A DNA stretch of 64,000 bases, taken from positions 1 to 64,000 of the forward strand of contig NZ_BOPA01000021.1 in the NCBI RefSeq assembly GCF_016863515.1. Reading direction: 5' to 3'. This DNA comes from Micromonospora gifhornensis (GTDB taxonomy: Bacteria > Actinomycetota > Actinomycetes > Mycobacteriales > Micromonosporaceae). The notes beneath the pieces are model-generated. The model worked only from the letters and a program-made list of their open reading frames with translations. It ran no database searches and was not told the DNA's origin. Shown here in pieces: positions 7,391 to 16,762 of this stretch. How positions within the stretch are numbered: position 1 is the first letter of the stretch; every line of letters begins with the position of its first letter. Both the position numbers and the translations under genes were made by a program.

Positions 7391-10159
7391 ATGCGGCGTG
7401 CGCTCGTCGGCCGGGACGAGGTATTCGACCAGGCCTGGCGCTCGCTGGGCGAGCCGGGGCAGGTGCTGCTGGAAGGCCCCGCCGGCATCGGCAAGACCGC
7501 GCTGTTGCGGGCGCTGACCGCCGAGGCGGCCCGGTCGGGTTGGCTCGTGCTCTCCTGCGCGCCGACCGAATGCGAGGCCGAACTCCCCTTCGCCGCCCTC
7601 GCCGACCTGCTCCGCCCGCTTGCCGACCTGGCGGCGGAGCTGCCGCGTCCGCAGCGCATCGCCGCCGAGACGGTCCTGGTCACCGGCGACAGCGACGAGA
7701 CGATCGACGAACGCGTGATCGGGGCGGCCACCCGGTCGCTGCTGGAGGCGGCGCTCGCCTCGGGCCGGCCGGTGCTGCTGGCCGTGGACGACGCGCCCTG
7801 GCTCGACCGGCCGAGCGAACGTGCCCTGCGGTTCGCCCTGCGCCGGGTCGGCCCGGGACCGGCCACCCTGGTCAGCAGTCGCAGCGCGAGCGGGCCGGCG
7901 GTGCCGGCGGCCCCGCTCGGGCTCGACGCGGGTGCCGGCCGGCTGACTCGGCTGGAGGTGACGCCGCTGGGTGTGAACGCGCTGCATCATGTCCTGCGCG
8001 AGCGGGTCGGTGCCGGTCTCGACCGTCCGCTGCTGGCCCGCATCGCCCGGGAAGCCGGCGGCAATCCGCTTGTCGCCATCGAGGTGGCCCGCGCGGTGCA
8101 GCGGCTGCCGAAGCCACCGGAGCCGGCACAGGAGCTACCTGTCGCCTCGTCCATGCATCAACTCCTCGCCGACGTGCTCGCCGAACTGCCGGCCCGGTGC
8201 CGCGACGCCGTCCGGCTCGCGGCGCTGCTCAGCGTCCCCCTGCTGCGCGACCTCACGGCGGCGGGCGTGGGGCCACGCGCGTTCGACGCCGCCGAGGAGG
8301 CCGGGCTGCTGGCGGTGACACCGGCCCGGGTGGAGTTCACCCATCCGGTGTACGCGGCGGCGGTGCGGGCCGGCATTCCGCCCGGTGTCCGCCGAGGGCT
8401 GCACCGCAGGCTGGCCGGGGTGGTCGCCGACCCCGACGAACGGGTACGCCAGCTGGCCGCCTGCACCACCGGGGCCGATCCGGTGGTGGCCGACGCCCTC
8501 GCCGCAGCCGCCGTGCGGCAACACACCCGAGGTGCGCCGGACGCGGCGGCGAACCTCTACGAGGCAGCCGCGCGGCTCACCCCGGCCGACGACCGCCCCA
8601 CCCTGGGGCAGCGGCTGCTGGCGGCGGCCCGGTGCCGGTTCGACTGTGGCGACCATCCGGGTGCCCGGACGGCCGCCGATGAGGTGGCCGCCAGCTTCAC
8701 GGGTCACGTCCGCGCCGAGGCGCTGCTGCTGCGCGCCGTGGTCGCATGGAGCGCCGACGAGCCGGGCGGCACCGCGCTGGCGGCCGCCGGGCGGGCCCTG
8801 GCCGCCACGCAGCCCGATTCCCTGCTCGCCGGCCGGATCCACGCCCACCTGGCCCTCTTCGTCGACCTGCCGGACCCGGCGCGTACCCACGCGGAGTCGG
8901 CCATCGCCCTGCTCAGCGGCCCGGGTGGGGACCGGGAACTGCTGGCCGCGGCGCTGCTGCACCTGTTCAACAGCGAGGTACGCGCCGGTGCGCCACCCCG
9001 CACCGAGTTGCTCGACCGGGCACTGGCCATGGAAGGGCCGGAACCGTCCTGGTTGGCGGGCACCATCCCGGCGGTCTGGTGGAAGGGGATCGACGATCCC
9101 GACCGGGCCCGGGATCGGCTGACCCGGCTGTTGGACCGGGCGGCGGCGCGCGGTGACGAACCCTCCCAGTACGAACTGCTCAAGCATCTCGGTGAGACCG
9201 AACTGCTCGCCGGACGCTGGTCGATGGCGCAACGGCACATCGCGGCGGCCCGTGACCTCGGTGAGCTGCTGGGCACCGAGTTGACCGCGGAGACCTGGCT
9301 GACCGGGCTGCTCGACGCCCTGCGGGGGCGGCTCGACGCGGCGGCGCAGGTGGCGGAGGCGGGCGTACGCCTGGGCGAGGACCTCGACGACGACTGGTGC
9401 CGCCGGATCCACCTGCAACTCGGCGCGTTCGTCGCGCTCTGCGCCGGCCGGGTCGCCGACGCGGCGGTCGGTTACGGTCGGCTGGCCGCGTTGGTGGACC
9501 GGATGGGGCTGGCCGAGCCGTTGGCGCAGCGCTTCGAGCCGGACTGGATCGAAGCGTGCGTGGCCGCCGGTGATCTCGCCACCGCCCGCGTCGCCCTGCA
9601 CCGGCTGACCGAACGGCACCGCCGCCTGCCGCGACCGTGGACGCTGCTGGGCCTGGCCCGCAGTCGTGCCCTGCTGGACAGCGCCGAGGGCGGGGACCCG
9701 TCGGCCGCCCTCGACGACCTCGCCGCCGCCCGCGCGGCGGTGGCGCCGCACGTGCTGCCCCTGGATCGGGCCCGCTGCCTGCTGGTCGCCGGAGTGGTGC
9801 ATCGGCGGCTGCGCCGTAAACGCCCGGCTCGGGAGGCGCTCACGGCTGCAGCGGCCGAATTCGACGCGCTGGGCGCGGCGGCGTTCGCCGCGCGGGCCCG
9901 GGCGGAGGCGGCCCGGCTGGGTGGGCGGCCCCCGGCGCCGTCGGCGTTGACCGCCACCGAGGAGCGGGTGGCGCGGCTCGCCGCGCTCGGACGGACCAGC
10001 CGCGCCATCGCCGACGAACTGTTCGTCAGCCCCAAGACGGTGGAGACGAACCTGTCCCGCGTGTACCGCAAGCTGGGCATCTCCCGACGGGCCGAACTCA
10101 ACGCGGCACTGGCCCGGGTCAGCGCCGACGCGGTATCGGCCGGCGGCCACAAAGGCTAG
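7391..10159 (+). CDS. LAL-family LuxR transcriptional regulator with AAA ATPase domain
   Basis: A 922-residue regulator. Walker A GPAGIGKT is at residues 29-36 and a Walker B-like VLLAVDDAPWLD is near 126. A long TPR-like helical middle follows, and a LuxR helix-turn-helix closes the protein (about 865-915: LTATEERVARLAALGRTSRA then SPKTVETNLSRVYRKLGIS). Large ATP-binding LuxR (LAL) proteins often activate sugar-utilisation or secondary-metabolite genes. I chose the ATG at 7391 because CAGAAT (7379-7384) sits 6 nt upstream, the leaderless layout seen elsewhere here; the frame is open to 7283. Its target cannot be inferred. Confidence 0.92.
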   Translation: MRRALVGRDEVFDQAWRSLGEPGQVLLEGPAGIGKTALLRALTAEAARSGWLVLSCAPTECEAELPFAALADLLRPLADLAAELPRPQRIAAETVLVTGDSDETIDERVIGAATRSLLEAALASGRPVLLAVDDAPWLDRPSERALRFALRRVGPGPATLVSSRSASGPAVPAAPLGLDAGAGRLTRLEVTPLGVNALHHVLRERVGAGLDRPLLARIAREAGGNPLVAIEVARAVQRLPKPPEPAQELPVASSMHQLLADVLAELPARCRDAVRLAALLSVPLLRDLTAAGVGPRAFDAAEEAGLLAVTPARVEFTHPVYAAAVRAGIPPGVRRGLHRRLAGVVADPDERVRQLAACTTGADPVVADALAAAAVRQHTRGAPDAAANLYEAAARLTPADDRPTLGQRLLAAARCRFDCGDHPGARTAADEVAASFTGHVRAEALLLRAVVAWSADEPGGTALAAAGRALAATQPDSLLAGRIHAHLALFVDLPDPARTHAESAIALLSGPGGDRELLAAALLHLFNSEVRAGAPPRTELLDRALAMEGPEPSWLAGTIPAVWWKGIDDPDRARDRLTRLLDRAAARGDEPSQYELLKHLGETELLAGRWSMAQRHIAAARDLGELLGTELTAETWLTGLLDALRGRLDAAAQVAEAGVRLGEDLDDDWCRRIHLQLGAFVALCAGRVADAAVGYGRLAALVDRMGLAEPLAQRFEPDWIEACVAAGDLATARVALHRLTERHRRLPRPWTLLGLARSRALLDSAEGGDPSAALDDLAAARAAVAPHVLPLDRARCLLVAGVVHRRLRRKRPAREALTAAAAEFDALGAAAFAARARAEAARLGGRPPAPSALTATEERVARLAALGRTSRAIADELFVSPKTVETNLSRVYRKLGISRRAELNAALARVSADAVSAGGHKG

Positions 10160-10271
10160 GGAAACACCGGATTCCTTCCCCGGGGGGCGGCCGTACCGTC
10201 GAGTGCACCCCGACTGTCGCAGGTGCTGATGCGCAGCGCTGCCGGCCGGGCGGAGGAGGGGGAACGGACCG

Positions 10272-10796
10272 GTGCGACGACTGATTCTGCCTGTGCTGCT
10301 CGCGACGGCGCTGGCACTGACCGGCTGCGGCGACAGCGAACCGGCGACACGGGGCGCCGGTCCGGACGCCGGGTCGGATGCCGGTTCGGACGCCGATCTC
10401 GACCTGCCCGTCGACGGTGCCGACGCGGTCCGGCCGGCCTGCCCCTTCACCGCCGAGCAGGTCACCGGGATCGTCGGCCAGCAACTCGACGACAAGGGCA
10501 ACTGCAGCTTCGGTGACGGCATCGCCCTGCTCACCGTGACCACCGCGTCGCGGGTCGCCGGTGAGATGACCTACGACTACCAGCGCCAGCAGGCCGACCA
10601 GATCTACCAGTCGGTGACCGACCTCGGCGTCGGCGACAAGAGCTACCTGGCGGTGAAGGACATCGAGGCGGAAGCGGTGGTGATCAACGGGGCGGGCAGC
10701 TTCACCGTGACGCTGAGCAGCTTCCAGCGTCTCGGCGCTGAGCCCGACGGATATGCCCAGGCGATGCGCAAGCTGGCCGACGCCCTGCCGAACTGA
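10272..10796 (+). CDS. Secreted lipoprotein, DUF3558-like
   Basis: A 174-residue putative lipoprotein. The N-terminus MRRLILPVLLATALALTGC is a lipoprotein signal with Cys19 as the anchor. An acidic, Gly/Asp-rich tether follows, then a domain that begins with CPFTAEQVTGIVG and includes a second Cys about 20 residues later (NCSFGDG), a pattern like the DUF3558 family. The GTG start follows a GGAGGAGGGG ribosome site. The next gene encodes a second, similar lipoprotein 21 bp downstream, so they are probably co-transcribed. Function is unknown. Confidence 0.8.
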   Translation: MRRLILPVLLATALALTGCGDSEPATRGAGPDAGSDAGSDADLDLPVDGADAVRPACPFTAEQVTGIVGQQLDDKGNCSFGDGIALLTVTTASRVAGEMTYDYQRQQADQIYQSVTDLGVGDKSYLAVKDIEAEAVVINGAGSFTVTLSSFQRLGAEPDGYAQAMRKLADALPN

Positions 10797-10817
10797 AGCC
10801 CCGACGAAGGAGACACC

Positions 10818-11351
10818 GTGCGGCACCTGACCTCCGTCGCCCGACTCGCCGCGGCGGCCACCGTTCTCACCGTCCTGGCCGCCTGCGGCGGTACGGAGCC
10901 TGCGGCGGCACCGCCGGCACCGGCGCAGCCGTCGGAGCCCGCGCCACCGACCGAGGCCACCGAGGCACCGGAGCCCCCCGCCGCGGCGCCGGTCGACGCC
11001 TGCGCGCTGGTCTCGAAGGAGGATGCCGAGAAGCTGGCCGGTACGCCGCTGGATGACCCGCTGCCGAGCGGGGAGACCTGCTGGTTCACCGGGCCCGTCT
11101 CGGGGCCGGTGGCGCAGGTCGAGGTGCACGTCGGCGACGGGGCGAAGAAGATCCTGGACATCGACCGCGACCTGAAGCACGAGTTCGAGACGCTGTCCGG
11201 CATCGGGGACGAGGCGTACCTCGAGGAGGGGATGGTCTTCGTCAACGTCTCCGGGGTCTGGGTGGCCATCCGGCTGGTCCGCACCGACGACATGGCCAAG
11301 TACGACGAGCGGCTGACCGAGTTGGCGCGGACGGTCGCCGGCCGGCTCTGA
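10818..11351 (+). CDS. Secreted lipoprotein, DUF3558-like
   Basis: A 177-residue putative lipoprotein with signal MRHLTSVARLAAAATVLTVLAAC (lipobox LAAC), a 35-residue Ala/Pro/Glu tether and a C-terminal domain starting VDACALVSKEDAEKLAGTPL and containing a paired Cys (ETCWFTGP). That layout is typical of DUF3558-type actinobacterial surface lipoproteins. The GTG start follows AAGGAGA. It is related in layout to its upstream neighbour, suggesting an old tandem duplication. Function is unknown. Confidence 0.82.
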   Translation: MRHLTSVARLAAAATVLTVLAACGGTEPAAAPPAPAQPSEPAPPTEATEAPEPPAAAPVDACALVSKEDAEKLAGTPLDDPLPSGETCWFTGPVSGPVAQVEVHVGDGAKKILDIDRDLKHEFETLSGIGDEAYLEEGMVFVNVSGVWVAIRLVRTDDMAKYDERLTELARTVAGRL

Positions 11352-11382
11352 TCCGCCCCGGTCGGTCACGCCGGGCGGTCGG

Positions 11383-12576
11383 TCACGTCGGGTCACTCTC
11401 GGTGGTCTCGTGCTGCGCGTCGAAGCGTTTCCGGATCACGCCGCTGGCTTCCTCTTCGTCACAGCCGAGGCTGCGCAGCAGGTCGGTGGCGACGGTACGG
11501 ATCTGCGCCACCACCACGCTGCCGGAGAAGCCGACCCCTTCGGCGTACGCCTCGGCGGCCCGGTCCACCGCCTTGAGGATCAGCTGTTCGGACCGGTCGG
11601 TGTGACGCCCGCTCTCCGCCTCGACCTGGAGCAGCGCGAGGGCGTCACCGAAGTAGTGCACGGCGGCGGCCAGCCCGGGTGGCACCGGCTCGTCGTCGCG
11701 GATCGCGGTGGCCGCCCGGCGCAGCATCTCCTGGCCGCCTCGGATGGCCAGGGCGAGGTAGCGGGTGCCGCGTTCGTAGTGCTCGAACTCGCTGCGCCGG
11801 TGCCACCGCGCCGGTGAGATGGCCACCGCCTCCCCGGCTCCGGAGACCGCGTCGTTGAGCAGTTTGAGCTGCGGGTCCAGGCCGCCCAGGGCGTCCCGGG
11901 CATGTGCCACGGCCGGGTAGTCACCGTGGGAGATGCCCTCCGCGGCGTCGTGCAGGTGCTGGATCAGGGCAGCGAAGAGCGGACGCGCCGCCCGCTGGAT
12001 GATCCGTACCGGGTTGACCGGCAGGACGGCGACCACCACCACGGCGGTCACCCCGCCGATCACGGCGTCGACGATGCGGGGCACCTCCAGTCCGCGCTGC
12101 ACCGGTGCCAGCGTGGCGATCAGCACGGCGGTGCCGCCGGCCTGGGTGACCACCTGTCCGCCCCGGCTCAGGCTCAGCGCGAGCAGGATGGCCAGGGTGA
12201 CCACGGTGCCGGTCTGCCAGGGGCCGGTGCCGATGACCGCGATCAGGGCGTCGCCGACCAGCAGCCCGGCCAGCACGCCGAGCAGCAGTTCGACGGTACG
12301 CCGGGTGCGTCGGCCGATGGCCGCGGCGATGGTGCCGACGGCGGCGGTGGGGGCGAATACCGGTGACGGATGGTGCAGCAGGTTGTGCGCCACCCACCAG
12401 GCGAGCGCGGCGGCCACCCCCGCCTGCACGGCGAGGATCGCGTACAGCTCCAGGGTCCGTCGCCGCTCCCGCCAGTCGGCCCGGACGCTGAGTGCGGCAA
12501 CCGTGCCCGCGACCCGGTCCCTCGCCGAGCCGGCGGCGCCACGCGCCCAGCTCCCGATCCGCTCGCCCGCCGCCAC
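11383..12576 (-). CDS. FUSC-family (aromatic acid exporter-like) membrane protein
   Basis: A 397-residue integral membrane protein with about six hydrophobic segments in residues 45-185, including PVFAPTAAVGTIAAAIGRR and the RRTVELLLGVLAGLLVGDAL block characteristic of the FUSC / ArAE exporter superfamily, followed by a soluble helical C-terminal half. Family members export aromatic acids or other small organics; the substrate here is unknown. The GTG start at 12576 begins MAAGERIGSW. It converges with the lipoprotein genes, with 31 bp between stops that contain a repeated CGGTCGGTCACG word, and diverges from the cellulase gene. Confidence 0.82.
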   Translation of the reverse strand: MAAGERIGSWARGAAGSARDRVAGTVAALSVRADWRERRRTLELYAILAVQAGVAAALAWWVAHNLLHHPSPVFAPTAAVGTIAAAIGRRTRRTVELLLGVLAGLLVGDALIAVIGTGPWQTGTVVTLAILLALSLSRGGQVVTQAGGTAVLIATLAPVQRGLEVPRIVDAVIGGVTAVVVVAVLPVNPVRIIQRAARPLFAALIQHLHDAAEGISHGDYPAVAHARDALGGLDPQLKLLNDAVSGAGEAVAISPARWHRRSEFEHYERGTRYLALAIRGGQEMLRRAATAIRDDEPVPPGLAAAVHYFGDALALLQVEAESGRHTDRSEQLILKAVDRAAEAYAEGVGFSGSVVVAQIRTVATDLLRSLGCDEEEASGVIRKRFDAQHETTESDPT

Positions 12577-12710
12577 GCGGCCGACTACCCCGACGGGCCA
12601 CGCTCATTCACACCGCCTGTTCCCGAACGCGTCGCACATCCAGGCGACACGGCCGAATTGCGAACTGCCGTGCCACCTGCACAGAAGCCCTTTACATCGC
12701 GGTACGTCGA

Positions 12711-12740
12711 TTGACAAAGTTCATGATCCCAACTTATTGT
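12711..12740 (+). promoter_or_regulatory. Promoter of the cellulase gene
   Basis: A perfect TTGACA (12711-12716) is followed after 18 bp by TATTGT (12735-12740), in a locally AT-richer patch 80 bp before the cellulase start. No CebR-like TGGGAGCGCTCCCA operator is visible between 12577 and 12820. Confidence 0.6.
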
Positions 12741-12820
12741 GCGAGCCGGCCGGATGTTGCCGGCGGTCCGGTGACACGCGGCCAGCCACCCGTCGACACC
12801 ATCACCACACGAGGAGCGTC

Positions 12821-14920
12821 ATGGCCGGGCTGCGCGGCACACTACGAAGGACACGATGGCGACTGGGCGTGGTCGGCGCCGGGGTCGCCGCCCTGCTGGC
12901 CGGGGTCGGGTTGGTCAGCGCGGGCGCCGCCCACGCGGCGGCCGGCTGCCGGGTGGTCTACTCCGCGCCGAGCCAGTGGCCGGGCGGTTTCACCGCGAAC
13001 GTCGACCTGACCAATCTCGGCGACCCGCTCAACGGCTGGCGGCTGACCTGGACCTTCCCCTCCGGTCAACGGGTGACGCAGGCGTGGAACGCCACCGTCA
13101 CCTCCGCCGGAAACGACGTCACCGCCGCCAACGTCAGCTACAACGCGACGCTCGGCACCAACCAGACGGTGTCGTTCGGCTTCAACGGCTCGTGGTCGGG
13201 CAGCAACACGGCCCCCACCTCGTTCGCGCTCAACGGGGTCACCTGCACCGGCAGCGTCGGCCCGACCACCCCTCCCCCGACCACGCCGCCGCCGACCGAC
13301 CCGCCGCCGACGACCCCGCCGCCGACCGGTGACGCGATGGCCTACGTGGCCGCGATGCAGCCGGGCTGGAACCTCGGCAACACCTTCGACTCCGTCGGTG
13401 ACGACGAGACCGCGTGGGGCAACCCGCGGGTCACCGAGGCCCAGTTGGACGCCATCCGGGCGCAGGGGTTCAACAGCATCCGGATCCCGGTCACCTGGAG
13501 CAACCGGCACGGTCCGGCGCCGTCGTACACCATCGACCCGGCCTGGCTGAACCGGATCAAGGAGGTCGTCGGCTGGGCCCTGGACGACGGCTTCTACGTG
13601 ATGATCAACCTGCACCACGACTCGTGGCAGTGGATCCACGAGATGCCGACCAACCGGACGACCGTGCTCAACCGGTACAACGCGCTCTGGACCCAGATCG
13701 CCGCGGCGTTCCGGGACGCCTCACCGAAGCTGCACTTCGAGAGCGTCAACGAGCCGCAGTTCGCCAACAGCTCCGGTGACGCCCAGAACGCGCAGCTGCT
13801 GCACGAGCTGAACGTCAACTTCCACCGGATCGTGCGCGCCTCCGGTGGCAACAACGCCACCCGGATGCTGGTCCTGCCGACCCTGCACACCTCCTCCGAG
13901 CAGGCCCGGATCAACGAGCTGACCACGACGATCAACCAGCTCAACGACCGCAACCTGATCGCCACCGTGCACTTCTACGGCTACTGGCCGTTCAGCGTGA
14001 ACGTCGCCGGCGGCACCCGCTTCGACGCCACCACCCAGCAGGACCTCGTCGACGCCTTCGACCGGGTCTACAACGCCTTCGTCACCCGAGGCATCCCGGT
14101 GGTCATCGGCGAGTACGGCCTGCTCGGCTTCGACCGGCACACCGGCACCATCCAGCAGGGCGAGAAGCTGAAGTTCTTCGAGTACTTCGGCTACTACGCC
14201 CGGCACCGACAGCTCACCACCCAGCTGTGGGACAACGGCCAGCACTTCAACCGGACCACCTTCGTCTGGCGGGACGCGGAGCTGATCAACCAGATCAAGT
14301 CGAGCTGGACGACCCGCTCCGGCACCGCCTCCTCCGACCAGGTGTACGTGCCGCGTACCGGCTCGATCACCGCCAGGACGCTGACCCTCAACCTCAACGG
14401 CACCACCTTCTCCGGTCTGCGTCAGGGCAGCACCGAGCTGGTCCGGGGCACCGACTACACCGTCTCCGGCAACCAGCTGACGCTGACCGCCAGCGCGTTG
14501 ACCCGACTGGTCGGCAACCGGGCGTACGGCGTCAACGCCACCCTCCAGGCGCGCTTCTCGGCCGGCGTACCGTGGCGGATCGACGTGATCAGCCACGACC
14601 CGCCGGTGTTGTCCAACGCCACCGGCACGACCGCCTCCTTCGCCATTGCGACCCAGTTCCGCGGCGACCAGCTCGCCACCATGGAGGCGCGGTACGCCGA
14701 CGGCAGCAACGCCGGACCGCACGACTGGACGTCGTTCAAGGAGTTCGACGTCACCTTCTCCCCCGACTACACCGGCAACCGGATCACCCTGACCGACACC
14801 TTCTTCGGTGAGGTACGCGACGGCAGCCCGGTCACCCTCACCTTCCACTTCTGGAGCGGTGCCCAGGTGACCTACCGCGTCACGAAGTCGGGCACCAGCG
14901 TCACCGGCCAGGCCGGCTGA
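12821..14920 (+). CDS. Secreted endoglucanase: CBM2 - GH5 - C-terminal X2/Ig-like domains
   Basis: A 699-residue extracellular beta-1,4-glucanase. Domains in order: Arg-rich signal peptide cleaved near AHAAAG (about residue 37); family 2 cellulose-binding module (about 37-145) with paired Cys; Pro/Thr linker (about 146-170); GH5 catalytic domain (about 170-505) with acid/base Glu311 in VNEPQF and nucleophile Glu431 in VVIGEYGLLGF; an X2-like Ig domain (from about 509) and a further beta-rich module to the end. The ATG at 12821 follows GAGGAG. CBM-first order with a C-terminal X2 module is common in actinobacterial cellulases. Confidence 0.95.
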   Translation: MAGLRGTLRRTRWRLGVVGAGVAALLAGVGLVSAGAAHAAAGCRVVYSAPSQWPGGFTANVDLTNLGDPLNGWRLTWTFPSGQRVTQAWNATVTSAGNDVTAANVSYNATLGTNQTVSFGFNGSWSGSNTAPTSFALNGVTCTGSVGPTTPPPTTPPPTDPPPTTPPPTGDAMAYVAAMQPGWNLGNTFDSVGDDETAWGNPRVTEAQLDAIRAQGFNSIRIPVTWSNRHGPAPSYTIDPAWLNRIKEVVGWALDDGFYVMINLHHDSWQWIHEMPTNRTTVLNRYNALWTQIAAAFRDASPKLHFESVNEPQFANSSGDAQNAQLLHELNVNFHRIVRASGGNNATRMLVLPTLHTSSEQARINELTTTINQLNDRNLIATVHFYGYWPFSVNVAGGTRFDATTQQDLVDAFDRVYNAFVTRGIPVVIGEYGLLGFDRHTGTIQQGEKLKFFEYFGYYARHRQLTTQLWDNGQHFNRTTFVWRDAELINQIKSSWTTRSGTASSDQVYVPRTGSITARTLTLNLNGTTFSGLRQGSTELVRGTDYTVSGNQLTLTASALTRLVGNRAYGVNATLQARFSAGVPWRIDVISHDPPVLSNATGTTASFAIATQFRGDQLATMEARYADGSNAGPHDWTSFKEFDVTFSPDYTGNRITLTDTFFGEVRDGSPVTLTFHFWSGAQVTYRVTKSGTSVTGQAG

Positions 14921-14926
14921 CCCGCC

Positions 14927-14994
14927 GCGCGCCACCGGCCTCCCCGGCCGCCCCCTGTGGGGTGCCCGGCCCTCCCCCGGGGTCGGTGGCGCGC
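14927..14994 (+). terminator. Hairpin after the cellulase gene
   Basis: Perfect 11-bp arms (GCGCGCCACCG at 14927-14937, CGGTGGCGCGC at 14984-14994) enclose a GC-rich interior that can itself fold. It lies 7 bp after the cellulase stop, with no U-run. Confidence 0.55.
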
Positions 14995-15012
14995 ACCGGT
15001 CATGATTGGTTC

Positions 15013-15393
15013 ATGATCCGATTCGTACTGAACGTGCTCTGGCTCATCTTCGGCGGCGGGCTCGTGCTGGCGATCGGCTACGGCATCGCCGCTCTGATCT
15101 GCTTCGTCCTCGTCGTCACCATCCCCTTCGGGGTGGCGTCGCTGCGGCTGGCGTCGTACTCGCTGTGGCCCTTCGGCCGCACCCTGGTCCCCAAGCCCGG
15201 CGTCGGTGTCGCCTCCGGCGTCGCCAACGTCATCTGGGTCGTGCTCGCCGGGTGGTGGCTCGCCCTGTCCCACATCGTCGCCGGCGTCAGCCTCTGCCTC
15301 ACCGTCATCGGCATCCCGTTCGGGGTGGCCAACTTCAAGCTCGTCCCGGCCGCGATCTGGCCGCTGGGCCAGGAGGTCGTCCCCGCGCCGTAG
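15013..15393 (+). CDS. YccF domain-containing inner membrane protein
   Basis: A 126-residue membrane protein with the two repeated YccF units: LVVTIPFGVASLRLASYSLWPFG and, about 70 residues later, LTVIGIPFGVANFKLVPAAIWPLG, each preceded by hydrophobic helices. YccF proteins have no established function. The ATG at 15013 is preceded at exactly 6 nt by CATGAT, so the transcript may be leaderless. It is followed by the DedA gene on the same strand after 112 bp. Confidence 0.9.
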   Translation: MIRFVLNVLWLIFGGGLVLAIGYGIAALICFVLVVTIPFGVASLRLASYSLWPFGRTLVPKPGVGVASGVANVIWVVLAGWWLALSHIVAGVSLCLTVIGIPFGVANFKLVPAAIWPLGQEVVPAP

Positions 15394-15505
15394 GCCCGAA
15401 CGACACAGCCGTCGCACGGAGCCGGGGCCGCTGGTTTCCCGACGACCCGAGCGGTTTCCCGGTTCGCCTGCCCGCCGGGCCGTCGCGAAGCGCCAGAATC
15501 AGCAG

Positions 15506-16111
15506 ATGGACCGGGTACTGGCGGGGATCGCCGCGCTGCCGCCGTTGGTCGTGCTGGCTCTGGTGTTCCTGCTGCCCGCGCTGGAGTCCTCGACGCTGCT
15601 GGGGCTGCTCATACCCGGTGAGACCGTCGTGCTTGTCGGCGGCGTGGTGGCTCACCTCAGTGGGTTGCCGCTGTGGGCGGTGATCGTCGCCGCGGCCGTC
15701 GGGGCCTGCCTCGGCGACCAGGTCGGCTACCTGCTGGGCCGCCGGTACGGGCCCGGGGTGCTGGCCCGCGCGCCGGCCGTGCTCCGTCGTCGCCTCGACC
15801 TGAACCGGGCCCGACGCCTGGTCGCCGACCGAGGAGCTGTGGCGGTGGTGATCGGCCGGTGGGTGGCCGTGCTGCGGGTGCTGGTGCCGCTGGTGTCCGG
15901 TGCCAGCGGCATGCGGCGCAGCACGTTCGGCTGGGCCAACGTCACCGGCGGGCTCCTCTGGGCGGTGGCGGTGGCGACGCTCGGTTACCTCGGCTCGGCC
16001 TCCTACCGCTATCTGGAGCGGGAACTGGGCATCGGCACGTACACGCTGCTCGCCGTGATCGTGGTGCTCGCCCTGCTGGCGTTCTGGCGGCACCGCCGGC
16101 GGGCGCACTGA
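15506..16111 (+). CDS. DedA-family (SNARE-associated) membrane protein
   Basis: A 201-residue integral membrane protein of the DedA / VTT superfamily, whose members are implicated in lipid (undecaprenyl-phosphate or phospholipid) translocation and membrane homeostasis. The ESSTLLGLLIPGETVVLVGG block, the GDQVGYLLGRRYG block and the GRWVAVLRVLVPLVSGASGM block are all characteristic. The start at 15506 is chosen because CAGAAT (15494-15499) lies 6 nt before it. It converges on the VKOR gene. Confidence 0.9.
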   Translation: MDRVLAGIAALPPLVVLALVFLLPALESSTLLGLLIPGETVVLVGGVVAHLSGLPLWAVIVAAAVGACLGDQVGYLLGRRYGPGVLARAPAVLRRRLDLNRARRLVADRGAVAVVIGRWVAVLRVLVPLVSGASGMRRSTFGWANVTGGLLWAVAVATLGYLGSASYRYLERELGIGTYTLLAVIVVLALLAFWRHRRRAH

Positions 16112-16113
16112 CC

Positions 16114-16143
16114 GAGCCCACCCATTGTCAGGCGGGCGGGCTC
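16114..16143. terminator. Hairpin between convergent DedA and VKOR genes
   Basis: GAGCCC (16114-16119) can pair with GGGCTC (16138-16143), with additional weaker pairing inside. It sits between two converging stop codons and could serve both strands. Confidence 0.4.
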
Positions 16144-16762
16144 ACCAGAGGGTGGACCAGTAGTCCCAGAAGCGGACCAGGATGGCCAGCATGATCAGCA
16201 CGTACCAGGCGACCAGGATGAGGCTGTGATAGCCGGCGAGACCGGAGAGCCGGGCCAGCGGCGACGTCGGCGCGACCGCGCCGAGGTTACGCAGGCTGGT
16301 GTAAAGGAAGATCGCGATGGTGACGACCCAGACCACCATGCAGTACGGGCACAGCGCCGAGATCACGTAGAGGCTCTGGTAGATGAGCCAGTGCACGAAG
16401 ACGACGCCGAGGGTGGCCCCGGCCTGCAGGCCCAGCCAGCACCAGCCGGGCAGCCGCACCCGGGCCAGCAGCAGGACGCCGAGCGTGGTGACCACGGCGA
16501 AGCCGGCGATGCCGAGCAGTGGGTTGGGAATGCCGAAGGCGGCGGCCTGCGGCGTGGTCATCACCGAGCCGCAGGACAGGATCGGGTTGATGCTGCAGGT
16601 GGGCACGTAGTCGGCATCGGCCAACAGGTTGATCTTCTCGACGGTCAGGGTGCCCGCGGCGAGCAGTCCGATGCCGCCGCCGACGGCCAGGACCCAGGCG
16701 GTGACCCGGGCGACGAATCCGGCCTGCGGCGTCTCGGGACGGCGGGCGACGGTGGCGGTCAC
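16142..16762 (-). CDS. Vitamin K epoxide reductase (VKOR) family protein
   Basis: A 206-residue membrane oxidoreductase that re-oxidises a DsbA-like partner and passes electrons to quinone. It has four to five hydrophobic helices, the loop cysteines Cys56 and Cys64 (TCSINPILSCGSV) and the redox motif C138-P-Y-C141. It replaces DsbB in actinobacteria. The start overlaps the stop of the DsbA-like gene by 4 bp (GTGA), so the two are translationally coupled and form a disulfide-forming pair at the cell envelope. Confidence 0.94.
   Translation of the reverse strand: MTATVARRPETPQAGFVARVTAWVLAVGGGIGLLAAGTLTVEKINLLADADYVPTCSINPILSCGSVMTTPQAAAFGIPNPLLGIAGFAVVTTLGVLLLARVRLPGWCWLGLQAGATLGVVFVHWLIYQSLYVISALCPYCMVVWVVTIAIFLYTSLRNLGAVAPTSPLARLSGLAGYHSLILVAWYVLIMLAILVRFWDYWSTLW

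Noticed and set aside
13260-13328. Short tandem CCGACC-like repeats suggestive of a repeat array
   Set aside because: They encode the Pro/Thr linker of the cellulase; the repetition is at protein level and there are no spacers as in CRISPR.
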